From positions 124,001-188,000 of the forward strand of contig NZ_JANQBC010000011.1 in NCBI RefSeq assembly GCF_024721995.1: a stretch of 64,000 bases of DNA, written 5' to 3'. Each line of letters opens with the position of its first letter. Within the stretch, counting starts at the first letter, position 1. The stretch comes from Paenibacillus radicibacter (GTDB lineage: Bacteria; Bacillota; Bacilli; Paenibacillales; NBRC-103111). A program made the position numbers and the translations under genes. A model generated the notes under the pieces. It was not told the DNA's origin. It searched no databases and worked only from the letters and a program-made list of their open reading frames with translations. Below, in pieces: positions 7,046 to 15,546 of this stretch.

Positions 7046-8380
7046 CTACTTCGCTACGTTACCCGCTGTGTTCAGCACATCCCATGTTCTTGCAAATGGC
7101 GGTGCATAACACAGATCCAGCATGCCTAGCTCTTCTGTCGTCATGCCAGAGTGAATGGCAGCAGCAAGTACATCAACACGCAAGACTGCACCTTGCTTAC
7201 CGATGATCTGACCACCTAGAATCACTTTCGTGTCTGCATGGTAGATCAATTTCACATGAATATCGACTTGACCAGGGTAGTAGTTCGTCTGGTTCTTATC
7301 TTGAATCGTTACCGTCTTGTATGGAATGTTCATCTGCTGCGCTTCACGCTCAGATAATCCCGTACGACCTGCTTCTAGATCCATTACTTTCACACAAGCC
7401 GAACCTAAAGTACCTTTGAACTCATTTGCTTGCCCTGCTAGATTCTCACCCACAATACGGCCGATCTTGTTCGCTGTTGTTGCAAGTGGAATGTATACAG
7501 GACTTTGCTTGATTAGGTGGTATACCGAAGCACAATCACCCGCTGCATAAATATCAGGAAGTGAAGTCTCGCCTCTGCTGTTAATGATAAGCGCGCCATT
7601 ACCTAGCATCTCGGCTCCTGTTTCTTTCAGAAATTCTGTATTCGGACGAACACCCGTTGCAACAACGACGATATCTGCTGGGTAGCTGCCCTTGTCCGTT
7701 TCTACAGCTTGAACCTTGCCTTCACCAACGAAGCCTTGAACACTCTCACTTAGATGCACATGCACGCCGTGGCTAACAAGCTCTTCTTCCATCCATTTCG
7801 TGATTTCCTCGTCGAACGCATCTGGAAGCACACGAGCATCGAGTTGGATCAAGTGCACTTCTTTACCTAGAGCCTTCATTGCTTCAACCACTTCAAGACC
7901 GATAAAGCCAGCGCCGATCACGACAACCTGCTTATTCTCTTCTTTAAATGCTGCTTCTTTAAGTGCAACACCATCAGCCATGCTTTTTAATGTGAAAATA
8001 TTTCCTAAATCGCGATTACGGAAAGGCGGTATTACCGCCCTCGCACCCGTCGCAACCATCATTTTATCGTAATGATCCTCGAAAAGTTCATTCGTGATCA
8101 TGTTTCTCACTTGAATCGTCTTCTTCTCTGTATCCACGGAAACAACTTGATGTTTCGTGAACATTTGAATACCAGACTGCTCGAATTGTTCCTTCGTACG
8201 AGCGATCATGTTATTCGGATCTTCGAAGAAATTGCCTACGAAATAAGGTAATCCACAAGCGCCGAATGATACTTCTTCTGTCATCTCATAAACGGCGATT
8301 TCCGCCTGCTTGTCCATACGTCTAGCCTTAGCTGCTGCACTCATGCCGGCTGCAACGCCGCCAATAATTACGATTCTCAT
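7046..8380 (-). CDS. CoA-disulfide reductase-like FAD/NAD(P)H oxidoreductase
   Basis: 444-residue pyridine nucleotide-disulfide oxidoreductase of the single-cysteine class (CoADR, NADH oxidase/peroxidase). Seen: FAD-binding IIGGVAAGMSAAAKARR at the N-terminus, the redox Cys42 in FGACGLPYF, NAD-binding VVVIGAGFIGLEVVEAM, second FAD motif PDIYAAGDCA, and a dimerisation domain. By family, it reduces CoA disulfide or related low-molecular-weight disulfides. Between a cystine transporter and RidA, it may reduce imported cystine or a mixed disulfide; this is inference. It lies 16 bases from the tcyP stop. Confidence 0.9.
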   Translation of the reverse strand: MRIVIIGGVAAGMSAAAKARRMDKQAEIAVYEMTEEVSFGACGLPYFVGNFFEDPNNMIARTKEQFEQSGIQMFTKHQVVSVDTEKKTIQVRNMITNELFEDHYDKMMVATGARAVIPPFRNRDLGNIFTLKSMADGVALKEAAFKEENKQVVVIGAGFIGLEVVEAMKALGKEVHLIQLDARVLPDAFDEEITKWMEEELVSHGVHVHLSESVQGFVGEGKVQAVETDKGSYPADIVVVATGVRPNTEFLKETGAEMLGNGALIINSRGETSLPDIYAAGDCASVYHLIKQSPVYIPLATTANKIGRIVGENLAGQANEFKGTLGSACVKVMDLEAGRTGLSEREAQQMNIPYKTVTIQDKNQTNYYPGQVDIHVKLIYHADTKVILGGQIIGKQGAVLRVDVLAAAIHSGMTTEELGMLDLCYAPPFARTWDVLNTAGNVAK

Positions 8381-8396
8381 AGTAATCCACCTCGCC

Positions 8397-9800
8397 TTAA
8401 TCCATGTCTGTATCTGAATTGTTCATTGTATTCGGATTGTTGTATGTGTCTAGATCAATTTCTCCAGTTAACTTGCCTGTTACTGCACCTGCTGTCATGG
8501 AACCACTTACGTTAAGTGCTGTACGACCCATGTCAATTAGCGGCTCAATGGAGATTAATAGTCCTGCAAGACCTACTGGCAAGTTCATCGCAGATAGTAC
8601 GATTAGTGCCGCGAATGTTGCACCGCCACCTACACCAGCTACACCGAAGGAGCTGATCGCTACGATAATTACTAATTGAATGATGAACCCAGGATCAAGT
8701 GGGTTAATACCAACTGTAGGCGCGATCATAACCGCAAGCATCGCTGGATAAATACCCGCGCAACCGTTCTGACCAATGGAAGCACCGAATGATGCGGAGA
8801 AGTTCGCAACACCATCTGAAATACCCAATTGCTTGGTTTGCGCTTCAACGTTAAGTGGAATTGCACCCGCACTTGTACGGGAAGTAAATGCAAATGTTAA
8901 AGTAGGGAAAATCTTCTTCACGAACGTAATTGGATTTAGTCCCACTACAGCAACCATGATCAGATGAATAACGAACATCACGATAATAGCTACATAAGAT
9001 GCGATTACGAAAGTCGATAGATTGAGAATACCGTCTACATTTGTCTTGGCAATCGTATTCGTCATTAAAGCAAGAACACCATAAGGTGTAAGTCTTAAGA
9101 TTAACGTTACAATCCGCATAACAACCGCGTATACCGCATTCGTCACTTTCTGGAACATCTCGGCATGCTCTGGTTTCTTCCGTCTAATCTGTAGCGCTGC
9201 TACCCCCACGAAGGCTGAGAAAATAACAACCCCTAGTGTTGAAGTAGAACGTGCACCCGTCATATCTTGGAACGGGTTCGTCGGAATGAACTGAAGCACT
9301 TTTTGAGGAATTGTCATGTCCTTCACTTGACCTAGACGGTCTTCCATCGCTTCGCCACGCTTCTGCTCAGCTTCACCTGCTTGAATCTGTTCTGCATTAA
9401 GCCCGAAGATATTCGCAGCTCCAATACCGACTACTGCTGAAACCATTGTTGTTGCAATAAGTAAACCAATAATCATTGCTGACATCTTACCTAAGCCTTT
9501 AGAAGACTTTAGGTTCGTAATTGCCGAGATAATCGAAACCATGATTAGAGGCATAACGATCATTTTCAAAAAGCCAACATAACCATTACCAATAATACTA
9601 AACCAATCTGTTGAAGTCTTTACAACCTCTGAATTAGGGTCACACATGAATTGAAGACATAGACCGAAGGCAATACCCATACCAAGACCTGCAAATACAC
9701 GTTTCGAGAATGAAACGTACTTGGACTGCATGTAGTAAAGTACCCCGATCATCGCTAGCATAAAGACAATGTTAAGAATAACGTATCCGATAGTTCCCAT
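8397..9800 (-). CDS. tcyP: L-cystine:cation symporter TcyP
   Basis: 467-residue dicarboxylate/amino acid:cation symporter family membrane protein. The N-terminus (VLYYMQSKYVSFSKRVFAGLGMGIAFGL) closely follows B. subtilis TcyP, the high-affinity cystine importer. Further hallmarks are MIVMPLIMVSIISAI, TFAFTSRTSAGAIPLNVE and the GVGGGATFAALIVLSAMNLPVG hairpin. The start follows AGGAGGAATT. Its position between cysteine desulfidase and disulfide reductase genes strongly supports cystine as substrate. Confidence 0.92.
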   Translation of the reverse strand: MGTIGYVILNIVFMLAMIGVLYYMQSKYVSFSKRVFAGLGMGIAFGLCLQFMCDPNSEVVKTSTDWFSIIGNGYVGFLKMIVMPLIMVSIISAITNLKSSKGLGKMSAMIIGLLIATTMVSAVVGIGAANIFGLNAEQIQAGEAEQKRGEAMEDRLGQVKDMTIPQKVLQFIPTNPFQDMTGARSTSTLGVVIFSAFVGVAALQIRRKKPEHAEMFQKVTNAVYAVVMRIVTLILRLTPYGVLALMTNTIAKTNVDGILNLSTFVIASYVAIIVMFVIHLIMVAVVGLNPITFVKKIFPTLTFAFTSRTSAGAIPLNVEAQTKQLGISDGVANFSASFGASIGQNGCAGIYPAMLAVMIAPTVGINPLDPGFIIQLVIIVAISSFGVAGVGGGATFAALIVLSAMNLPVGLAGLLISIEPLIDMGRTALNVSGSMTAGAVTGKLTGEIDLDTYNNPNTMNNSDTDMD

Positions 9801-9877
9801 GGTGAGAATTCCTCCTGAATGATATATAAGTATAGTTTTCTAAAGTTGTTTTCAGGGTGCTGCACTTACAGCATGAA

Positions 9878-11173
9878 TTATTTCGTTCGTTTATTCAGCA
9901 TCATATCCAGCATAAGTTCATCCATCTTGGTCGATCCCTCGTTGCCAAGACGACAGAAGTTATCAATAGTCTCCTCCAACCCCTCCTCAATAATTCCATT
10001 CGTTCCAGATACGCGCATACCTGATGTAGCAAGCAACGCAGATTGTACCGCTGCCCCCGAACAGGTTGAAACCTTCATTGCACATCCTGCTTTTGCACCA
10101 TCACATAGCATGCCTGTTACGTTTCCAATCGTGTTCTGAATCGCAAAGGACATTTGAGATACATTTCCGCCTAATAGATAGGTGATCGCAGCGGCTGCGC
10201 TTGCTCCAGCTACCGTCACACCGCATAGGGCAGACAAACGACCAAACTTAGATTTTATCCAAATCGCCAGCAGGTGGCTGAAAGTTACAGCTCTTATCAT
10301 TGTTTCTTCACTAACTTCAAGCTTTTGCGCTACTGCAACTACAGGCATCGTCACAGCTATTCCTTGATTACCACTTCCAGAGTTCGACATCACTGGAAGC
10401 ATAATGCCTGCCATCCGTGCATCAGATCCAGCGGAAGTAAGTGCCATTGCGTGGGAGATTACATCGTCGGATAACAACTTTCTCTCTACGTTCTCTTTGA
10501 GAATCTTACCTACTTGAAGTCCGTAGCTGTTATTCAGCCCTTCCTCACAAATCGCTAAGTTGAGCTCAATACTCGATTTTACTAGTTCAAGTTCCTCTAG
10601 TGGAACGTCTAGCACATACTGATATATGCTTTCAAATGTCAATACATTGTAGATATCCTCTTCTGAATCCACTTTATCGTGAAAACTTTCACATTCCTTG
10701 TCCAATAAAATGCGTCCATTTACCTCGATCTTTGAGATATTCGTATGCAAATCCTCAATAATCACTCTTGCAACCTCGTTAGTGGTATGAACGCATATTT
10801 CGATATATAACTTCTTAGGTGACTCCGTAAGTGAAATCTTAACTTTCTCTTCCTTGACGATTGCCGCTGCTTGCTCTTCAGCTCCTGCTGGCACTTCCTT
10901 CAATACTTCCAATTGGCGATCTGGGTCACCAGCAATAGCTCCAAGTGCAGCTACGAAATCAATACCTGTCTGCTTCATGCCAGGAATTCCAACAGCCATC
11001 GCATTCTTCATGACATTGGCACTAATGATCACATCTATCGACGTGATTTCCTCTTTCAAATGACTCTTTGCTACTGCAGCCGCATAAGCAATTGCAATCG
11101 GCTCTGTGCATCCAAGTGCAACAACAAGCTCCTTCTGCAATAGCTGTTTCATCTGCTCATTCAAGTTGTTCAT
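9878..11173 (-). CDS. cyuA: L-cysteine desulfidase, CyuA/YhaM (UPF0597) family
   Basis: 431-residue cytoplasmic enzyme, full length for the family. It resembles L-serine dehydratase beta/alpha chains that carry a [4Fe-4S] cluster. Seen: VALGCTEPIAIAYAAAVAK with an N-terminal Cys (residue 22), TSAGSDARMAGIMLPVMSNSGSGNQG, and the Cys-rich stretch GMLCDGAKAGCAMKVSTCSGAA, the probable cluster ligands. The reaction is cysteine to pyruvate, ammonia and sulfide via 2-aminoacrylate. Start ATG 11173 is 13 bases after the regulator stop. RidA and TcyP in the same operon support cysteine over serine. Confidence 0.9.
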   Translation of the reverse strand: MNNLNEQMKQLLQKELVVALGCTEPIAIAYAAAVAKSHLKEEITSIDVIISANVMKNAMAVGIPGMKQTGIDFVAALGAIAGDPDRQLEVLKEVPAGAEEQAAAIVKEEKVKISLTESPKKLYIEICVHTTNEVARVIIEDLHTNISKIEVNGRILLDKECESFHDKVDSEEDIYNVLTFESIYQYVLDVPLEELELVKSSIELNLAICEEGLNNSYGLQVGKILKENVERKLLSDDVISHAMALTSAGSDARMAGIMLPVMSNSGSGNQGIAVTMPVVAVAQKLEVSEETMIRAVTFSHLLAIWIKSKFGRLSALCGVTVAGASAAAAITYLLGGNVSQMSFAIQNTIGNVTGMLCDGAKAGCAMKVSTCSGAAVQSALLATSGMRVSGTNGIIEEGLEETIDNFCRLGNEGSTKMDELMLDMMLNKRTK

Positions 11174-11186
11174 GAGCGTATCCCCT

Positions 11187-11861
11187 CTACTCTTCTTTGA
11201 TTTTCTGGATGTACCGATAAATAGTTGGTTCTGATGTCTTCAGGTGCTTCGCGACGAGATGTACCCCGCCTTTTAGCTGGAAAGCACCTTGGTGATACAG
11301 ATGTTTAACAAGGTCCAATTTCTCTTGCAAGGACATTCTATCCCCTGGAACCTTCACGCTCTGCATGGTCTGCTCAATAATGCTTGCTAACACATCATCC
11401 GCCTGTCCATGCAGTTGCTCAGATATGTAGCTTGCTTCCTTAGAGGTGGATGGATCTGCCTCAGCAGTCGTTTCATCAAAATTCAAGAAACCATCCATCA
11501 TTTCACGGATTTTGACAAAGTGCTCTACATCGCTATTCACGCACAGCACGCCGATGAGGTCATTGTTCGGATTTTTGATAAAATAACTCCAAGACCTAAA
11601 CAGCTTCCCGTTCTTGCCATAAGCTTTATAATTCCCAATAAACGGTTGTTTTAAGTAAGTTTGATCTTGACGAACTTGAAGGATGAGATTTGTCGGAGCG
11701 TCACCAACTTTTCTTCCGCTTAGCTGACCGTTCTCAATGGCAATAATCGAGTTATCTTCACCAGATAAGTCATGCAGCACCACTTCAGAGTGTTTACCAA
11801 CGATTGACGCAATAAATTTCATCATTGGAATGTATCGTTCAATAAGCTCCTTATCATTCAT
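11187..11861 (-). CDS. YheO-like PAS/HTH transcriptional regulator
   Basis: 224 residues. An N-terminal YheO-type PAS-like domain (KHSEVVLHDLSGEDNSIIAIENG, then GKLFRSWSYFIKNPNNDLIGVLCVN) is followed by a C-terminal helix-turn-helix (GVHLVAKHLKTSEPTIYRYIQKIKEE). Proteins of this type regulate cysteine use in other bacteria, such as CyuR next to cyuA in E. coli. Here it heads the operon and reads directly into cyuA. A nested palindrome between the -10 and the gene is a likely autoregulatory site. The inducer is probably cysteine, by analogy. Confidence 0.88.
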   Translation of the reverse strand: MNDKELIERYIPMMKFIASIVGKHSEVVLHDLSGEDNSIIAIENGQLSGRKVGDAPTNLILQVRQDQTYLKQPFIGNYKAYGKNGKLFRSWSYFIKNPNNDLIGVLCVNSDVEHFVKIREMMDGFLNFDETTAEADPSTSKEASYISEQLHGQADDVLASIIEQTMQSVKVPGDRMSLQEKLDLVKHLYHQGAFQLKGGVHLVAKHLKTSEPTIYRYIQKIKEE

Positions 11862-11890
11862 AACCTCACCTCCACCTTTAAAAATAAAAA

Positions 11891-11925
11891 ATTATCACTT
11901 AGTAATAATTTATTACCGTGATAAT
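11891..11925 (-). promoter_or_regulatory. nested palindrome, likely operator of the cysteine operon
   Basis: Outer arms ATTATCAC (11891-11898) / GTGATAAT (11918-11925) enclose inner arms GTAATAA (11902-11908) / TTATTAC (11910-11916). All arms pair without mismatch. It starts right after the -10, so a bound protein would block transcription. The YheO-type regulator encoded next is the obvious candidate. Confidence 0.65.
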
Positions 11926-11954
11926 AGTTTATCATGCTCATATAAATTTGACAA
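11926..11954 (-). promoter_or_regulatory. promoter of the cysteine operon
   Basis: TTGTCA (11949-11954), a 17-base spacer and TAAACT (11926-11931) with a TG extension (TGATAAACT). It drives the regulator and the four genes after it. Confidence 0.6.
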
Positions 11955-11998
11955 TCACTTTATTAGCTTTTTTTGCATAAAAATTCAACTTCCGACAT

Positions 11999-13054
11999 TT
12001 AGTGAAAATGAACTTGATTCTTATGCTTCACAAGACCTTCTCTATCTAGCTTAGATTGCGCCTTCAGTCTCTCATCAGCAGCTTGCTCGATCTCCGCTTT
12101 ACTTGCACTTCCCATCACCAAATCGGTAAACAAATCACGCGCATTCACACCATATTTCGTGAGAAGTGGCAGCGTCGTGAAGAGTGAACTTCCTTGTATA
12201 CCGAGCATTCCTAATGATAACGCCCCCCGCTCCACAAATTGCGGCTTTGGCATAACTCGTTCCAACATATAGTCCGCAGCTTGGATAAGTGCACGTTCAT
12301 TTACACCTGTCTCATAACCCATCTTATGAAGTGCAGCAACGAGAACTTCTGTCGGTGCATTGCCTGCCCCTGCTCCAAATCCAGATAAGCACCCGTCTAC
12401 AAGATCTGCGCCTTCCTCCACTGCAACGAGCGTATTACCAACACTAAGCCCTAGATTGTTATGCCCATGGAAACCGATGCGAACCGAGAGATGTTGACGC
12501 AATAAACTTACTTTGGTTCGAACTTCATCTAGCGCCATCGCCCCTGCCGAGTCAACCACATACACCGCATCTGCTCCGAACGATTCTAGCTTCTTCGCTT
12601 GTTCCAGCAATTGATCAGGTGTGATCATCGAACTGAGCATCAGAAATCCGAAGGCTTCAAGTCCCATTGATTTGGCAGCACGAATGTATGTCTTCGCAAG
12701 CCCTGCCTCTGGTGCAATTGTTGCAACCCGAACAGTCTGTAGTCCTGCATCCTTCGCTTCTTCCAGTTCAGATAATCGCCCTACTCCCGGTAATAATATA
12801 GATGTGACACGTGCCATCGGAGCTGCCGTAATGACCGTTCGAATCGCTTCTGTATCATTTAATTTACTTTTACCAAAATGAAGCGATGATCCACCTAATC
12901 CATCCCCGTGCGACACTTCCATATATCGAATATTCGCTTGCTCTAAATAAGCTGCAATGACGGACAACATCTCTGCCGAGTATTGGTGACCAAGCGGATG
13001 ACACCCATCTCGCATCGTTGCATCAAAGACCTCAATCTTCCGTTTGTTATGCAT
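11999..13054 (-). CDS. 4-hydroxy-2-oxoacid aldolase, DmpG/MhpE/BphI family
   Basis: 351-residue DRE-TIM metallolyase. The active-site block DATMRDGCHPLGHQY aligns with the RDG-H-HQY block of DmpG/BphI: Arg15, metal Asp16, catalytic base His19. Metal ligands His196 and His198 are in GFHGHNN, and MEVSHGDGLGGSS matches the family. The reaction is retro-aldol cleavage of 4-hydroxy-2-oxoacids to pyruvate (or 2-oxobutanoate) plus an aldehyde or ketone. The usual partner acetaldehyde dehydrogenase DmpF is absent. ATG 13054 follows GGTGGAG and overlaps the upstream stop by 8 bases. The amino-acid hydroxylase and aminotransferase upstream suggest the substrate is made from an amino acid. Confidence 0.9.
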   Translation of the reverse strand: MHNKRKIEVFDATMRDGCHPLGHQYSAEMLSVIAAYLEQANIRYMEVSHGDGLGGSSLHFGKSKLNDTEAIRTVITAAPMARVTSILLPGVGRLSELEEAKDAGLQTVRVATIAPEAGLAKTYIRAAKSMGLEAFGFLMLSSMITPDQLLEQAKKLESFGADAVYVVDSAGAMALDEVRTKVSLLRQHLSVRIGFHGHNNLGLSVGNTLVAVEEGADLVDGCLSGFGAGAGNAPTEVLVAALHKMGYETGVNERALIQAADYMLERVMPKPQFVERGALSLGMLGIQGSSLFTTLPLLTKYGVNARDLFTDLVMGSASKAEIEQAADERLKAQSKLDREGLVKHKNQVHFH

Positions 13055-13469
13055 CTTGCTCCACCTCCACTTGTACCTCCACCACAAAAGTCAGCACATA
13101 ATTCACAAATTGGGGTACGTACTTCAATTGTAATTCTGGTCGTAAATCAACAATCTCATTTAATCTTTCACTGACCAATTGATAATGATCAACCGTTTCT
13201 GCATGTGAATCAACCTGAACATGGACAATGTATCTTAGAACAGCTTCTTCATCTGGGTTGAAAAAGACGAGCGACTTCGCACGTTTCACCCTACTATCTG
13301 CAAGTAGTGCCGTCTCCATACCCTCTATATAATCTTCAAGATGCTCTCGAAAGTGATCGTCCACCATCCTGCTAGGCAAATCGCTGACTACTTCTACTTC
13401 TTGAGCTTTCACAAGCATTGCAATTTCTGTAATGATCGATGTGATATCATCCACTCGAATGAGCGTCAT
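13047..13469 (-). CDS. uncharacterised 140-residue protein in the hydroxylase-aldolase operon
   Basis: Not recognised. It is soluble and acidic, without signal peptide or membrane segment. Predicted alternating helix and strand segments include a region LVFFNPDEEAVLRYIVHVQVDS and a final beta-like run NYVLTFVVEVQVEVE. It has no Cys and few obvious catalytic clusters; scattered His (HFREH, HYQ) could bind a ligand. ATG follows AGGGAGGT. Its stop overlaps the aldolase start, so the two are translationally coupled and may form a complex. A terminator-like hairpin lies just upstream. Confidence 0.75.
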   Translation of the reverse strand: MTLIRVDDITSIITEIAMLVKAQEVEVVSDLPSRMVDDHFREHLEDYIEGMETALLADSRVKRAKSLVFFNPDEEAVLRYIVHVQVDSHAETVDHYQLVSERLNEIVDLRPELQLKYVPQFVNYVLTFVVEVQVEVEQDA

Positions 13470-13497
13470 GTTATGTACCTCCCTGATTTCTTGTTGT

Positions 13498-13536
13498 GAA
13501 ACAAAAGATAAGCTGAGCCCACGTGCCCAGCCTATC
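13498..13536 (-). terminator. intra-operon terminator or attenuator hairpin
   Basis: GATAGGCTG and CAGCTTATC arms (13507-13536) pair with one G-U, followed by TTTTGTTT on the minus strand. It separates the hydroxylase gene from the 140-residue protein gene. Only about 28 bases remain before that gene, with no promoter visible, so partial read-through is likely. Confidence 0.6.
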
Positions 13537-13550
13537 CTTATTTAGATGGT

Positions 13551-14294
13551 TTAGTTTTTCTTCGTGAAAGCAGCTACGAACACATCTCGATATCCATCCA
13601 CTTGATCTGGCAATATGGAAGTTACACCATGCATGACGTTCTGGTCATCTGCAAAGATCAAATCCATTGGGAGTAGTGTCACATCAATCAGTGGATTACG
13701 TTCATTATCATAAATCGTACTCATACCGCCTACTACGTTCTCACGGTTGAAAACCATCATCATAATGTATGTCACGCCATCGCGATGTACGCCTTCAGGT
13801 GTCGGTTCACCTTGCTCATCCATTCTCGCTAGAACGCGAATTTGGTGAAGTGTTGTCTCCCAATCGCTTGGTCCTTCTAGCTGCTCTAATGCGTTGTAAG
13901 CCCATTGCAACAGACCTCTTAAGAACTGGTTGTTAGCCACGATCTCTTCTTCCATTGGGTCAAAATGTCTTACAATCCCGCCGTTAAGCGAATTAATCTC
14001 TGGTGCTTGGAAATACGGACGAGCAAGATCATAGCTGAGAACTCGGTCTATTGTCGAATAATCGAGAGTTGCGAAACGGCGCAGACGATACGTGCCGTTG
14101 TCTTTCATATATTTATCAACCGCTAGACGGTTAAAGCTGTCCGCGAATGCGTTCCATTCTTTTTCATCATAAAAATCCGCTTGATTAAAAAATGCACTTC
14201 CACAAAAGCAATACCCATTCGCCTTTACCATCGATGCAACAGTGCCCACTTCAAGTGCTGTTTGTAATTCAGTATGAATTGGTTCCATATTCAA
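13551..14294 (-). CDS. 2-oxoglutarate/Fe(II) amino-acid hydroxylase (IDO-like, 2OG-Fe_Oxy_2)
   Basis: 247 residues, matching in pattern the L-isoleucine 4-hydroxylase (IDO) family that acts on free aliphatic amino acids. Iron ligands: His170 and Asp172 in GVHRDGVTY and distal His222 in NVMHGVTS; Arg236 in YRDVFV should bind 2-oxoglutarate. GGIVRHF and HQIRV also match the family. The start may be TTG 14294 (6 bases from AAGGAG) or ATG 14288 (12 bases). Between an aminotransferase and a 4-hydroxy-2-oxoacid aldolase it probably makes a 4-hydroxy amino acid. The amino acid is not known. Confidence 0.87.
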   Translation of the reverse strand: MNMEPIHTELQTALEVGTVASMVKANGYCFCGSAFFNQADFYDEKEWNAFADSFNRLAVDKYMKDNGTYRLRRFATLDYSTIDRVLSYDLARPYFQAPEINSLNGGIVRHFDPMEEEIVANNQFLRGLLQWAYNALEQLEGPSDWETTLHQIRVLARMDEQGEPTPEGVHRDGVTYIMMMVFNRENVVGGMSTIYDNERNPLIDVTLLPMDLIFADDQNVMHGVTSILPDQVDGYRDVFVAAFTKKN

Positions 14295-14304
14295 TCATCG
14301 CTCC

Positions 14305-15501
14305 TTATGAATTAACGTTTATAGAAAGCATTTCTTTCATAGTCGCTACAAGCAGCGGAATTCCTTCTTGAATCTTGTCTTCCGACATATTGGAGAAGTT
14401 CAGGCGCAGCGCATTCTCTCTACCTCCATTTGGATAAAAGGAACCACCAGGCACGAACGCAACGCCGCGCTCTAAACTTTTCTCAAGAAGTTCGCGTGTG
14501 TTCACTTCTTGCGGAAGCTCTACCCAGATGAACAGCCCACCACCCGGAAGAATAAATCTCGCTTCTTGTGGAAAATGCTGCTTCATTAGATCGAACATGA
14601 GATTGCGTCTTGCACGGTACACATCTTTGATCCGGTTCACATTCGCATCCAGATCATACATATCCATGTACGTGTGTAGCACACGCTGACAATACGTCGA
14701 GGAATGTGTATCCGCAGCCTGCTTCGCCATCACATACTTCTCCATGAGAAGCGGCGCAGCTTGAAGCCAGCCGATGCGGAAGCCAGGACAGCATATTTTG
14801 GAGAATGAACCTAAGAACACAACTTGACCTCTCGTATCCATAGATGCAAGTGAAGGCAGCATGTCACCGTCGTATTGCAATTCGCCGTACGGATTATCTT
14901 CAATGACAACAACATCATATTGGCTTACGATTTCCATGAACGCTCTGCGACGCGCAAGCGACCAAGAACGACCCGTTGGATTCTGAAAATCAGGGATCAC
15001 ATAGATCATCTTAACGCGATCTGTCGTCTCCAATAAGTGGATCAGATCGTCCATGATCATCCCTTCATCATCTGTTTCAACTTCCTTAAAAGTTGGTTCA
15101 TATACACGCAGTGCTTGGAATGCTCCGAGGAACGACGGACTCTCACAGAGAACCACATCTCCTTCATCAAGAAAAAGCTTACCCGACAGCTCGATTCCTT
15201 GCTGTGCACCTGTCGTTATGAGAATTTCGTCTACCGTACATGTCTTTGCAAATTTATTTGCCATGCGGTTTACGATTTGTGCTCGAAGTGGTACGTAACC
15301 TTCCGTGATCGTATACTGCAAAGCTTCCTTCCCATACTGTGTTAACACATGATCGGAAGCTGCCCTGATTTCTTCTACGGGGAATAGCTCGGGTGCTGGC
15401 ATTCCTCCAGCGAACGAAATCATCCCGGATTGCGACGTTAATTTGAGAATAGCCCTTATATCTGAGCCTTTTAGCTGCTCCATTCGCTTGGCAAATTTCA
15501 C
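14305..15501 (-). CDS. PLP-dependent aminotransferase (class I/II, LysN/2-aminoadipate-like)
   Basis: 398-residue fold-type I aminotransferase. Seen: FAGGMPAPELFP, the PLP-phosphate site TTGAQQGIELSGKLF, IPDFQNPTGRSWS, and the Schiff-base Lys235 in GSFSKICCPGFRIG. It is the catalytic domain of the MocR type without the GntR domain. Such enzymes accept aromatic, branched or aminoadipate-like amino acids. GTG 15501 follows GGGAGGGATTC. It is first in the operon, 10 bases before the hydroxylase gene, under a promoter with a consensus-matching cre box. A role in converting the hydroxylated amino acid to the oxoacid is inferred. Confidence 0.9.
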   Translation of the reverse strand: MKFAKRMEQLKGSDIRAILKLTSQSGMISFAGGMPAPELFPVEEIRAASDHVLTQYGKEALQYTITEGYVPLRAQIVNRMANKFAKTCTVDEILITTGAQQGIELSGKLFLDEGDVVLCESPSFLGAFQALRVYEPTFKEVETDDEGMIMDDLIHLLETTDRVKMIYVIPDFQNPTGRSWSLARRRAFMEIVSQYDVVVIEDNPYGELQYDGDMLPSLASMDTRGQVVFLGSFSKICCPGFRIGWLQAAPLLMEKYVMAKQAADTHSSTYCQRVLHTYMDMYDLDANVNRIKDVYRARRNLMFDLMKQHFPQEARFILPGGGLFIWVELPQEVNTRELLEKSLERGVAFVPGGSFYPNGGRENALRLNFSNMSEDKIQEGIPLLVATMKEMLSINVNS

Positions 15502-15546
15502 TTAGAATCCCTCCCTTATGCGCATGAAGCGTTCGTTAGATGCGGG

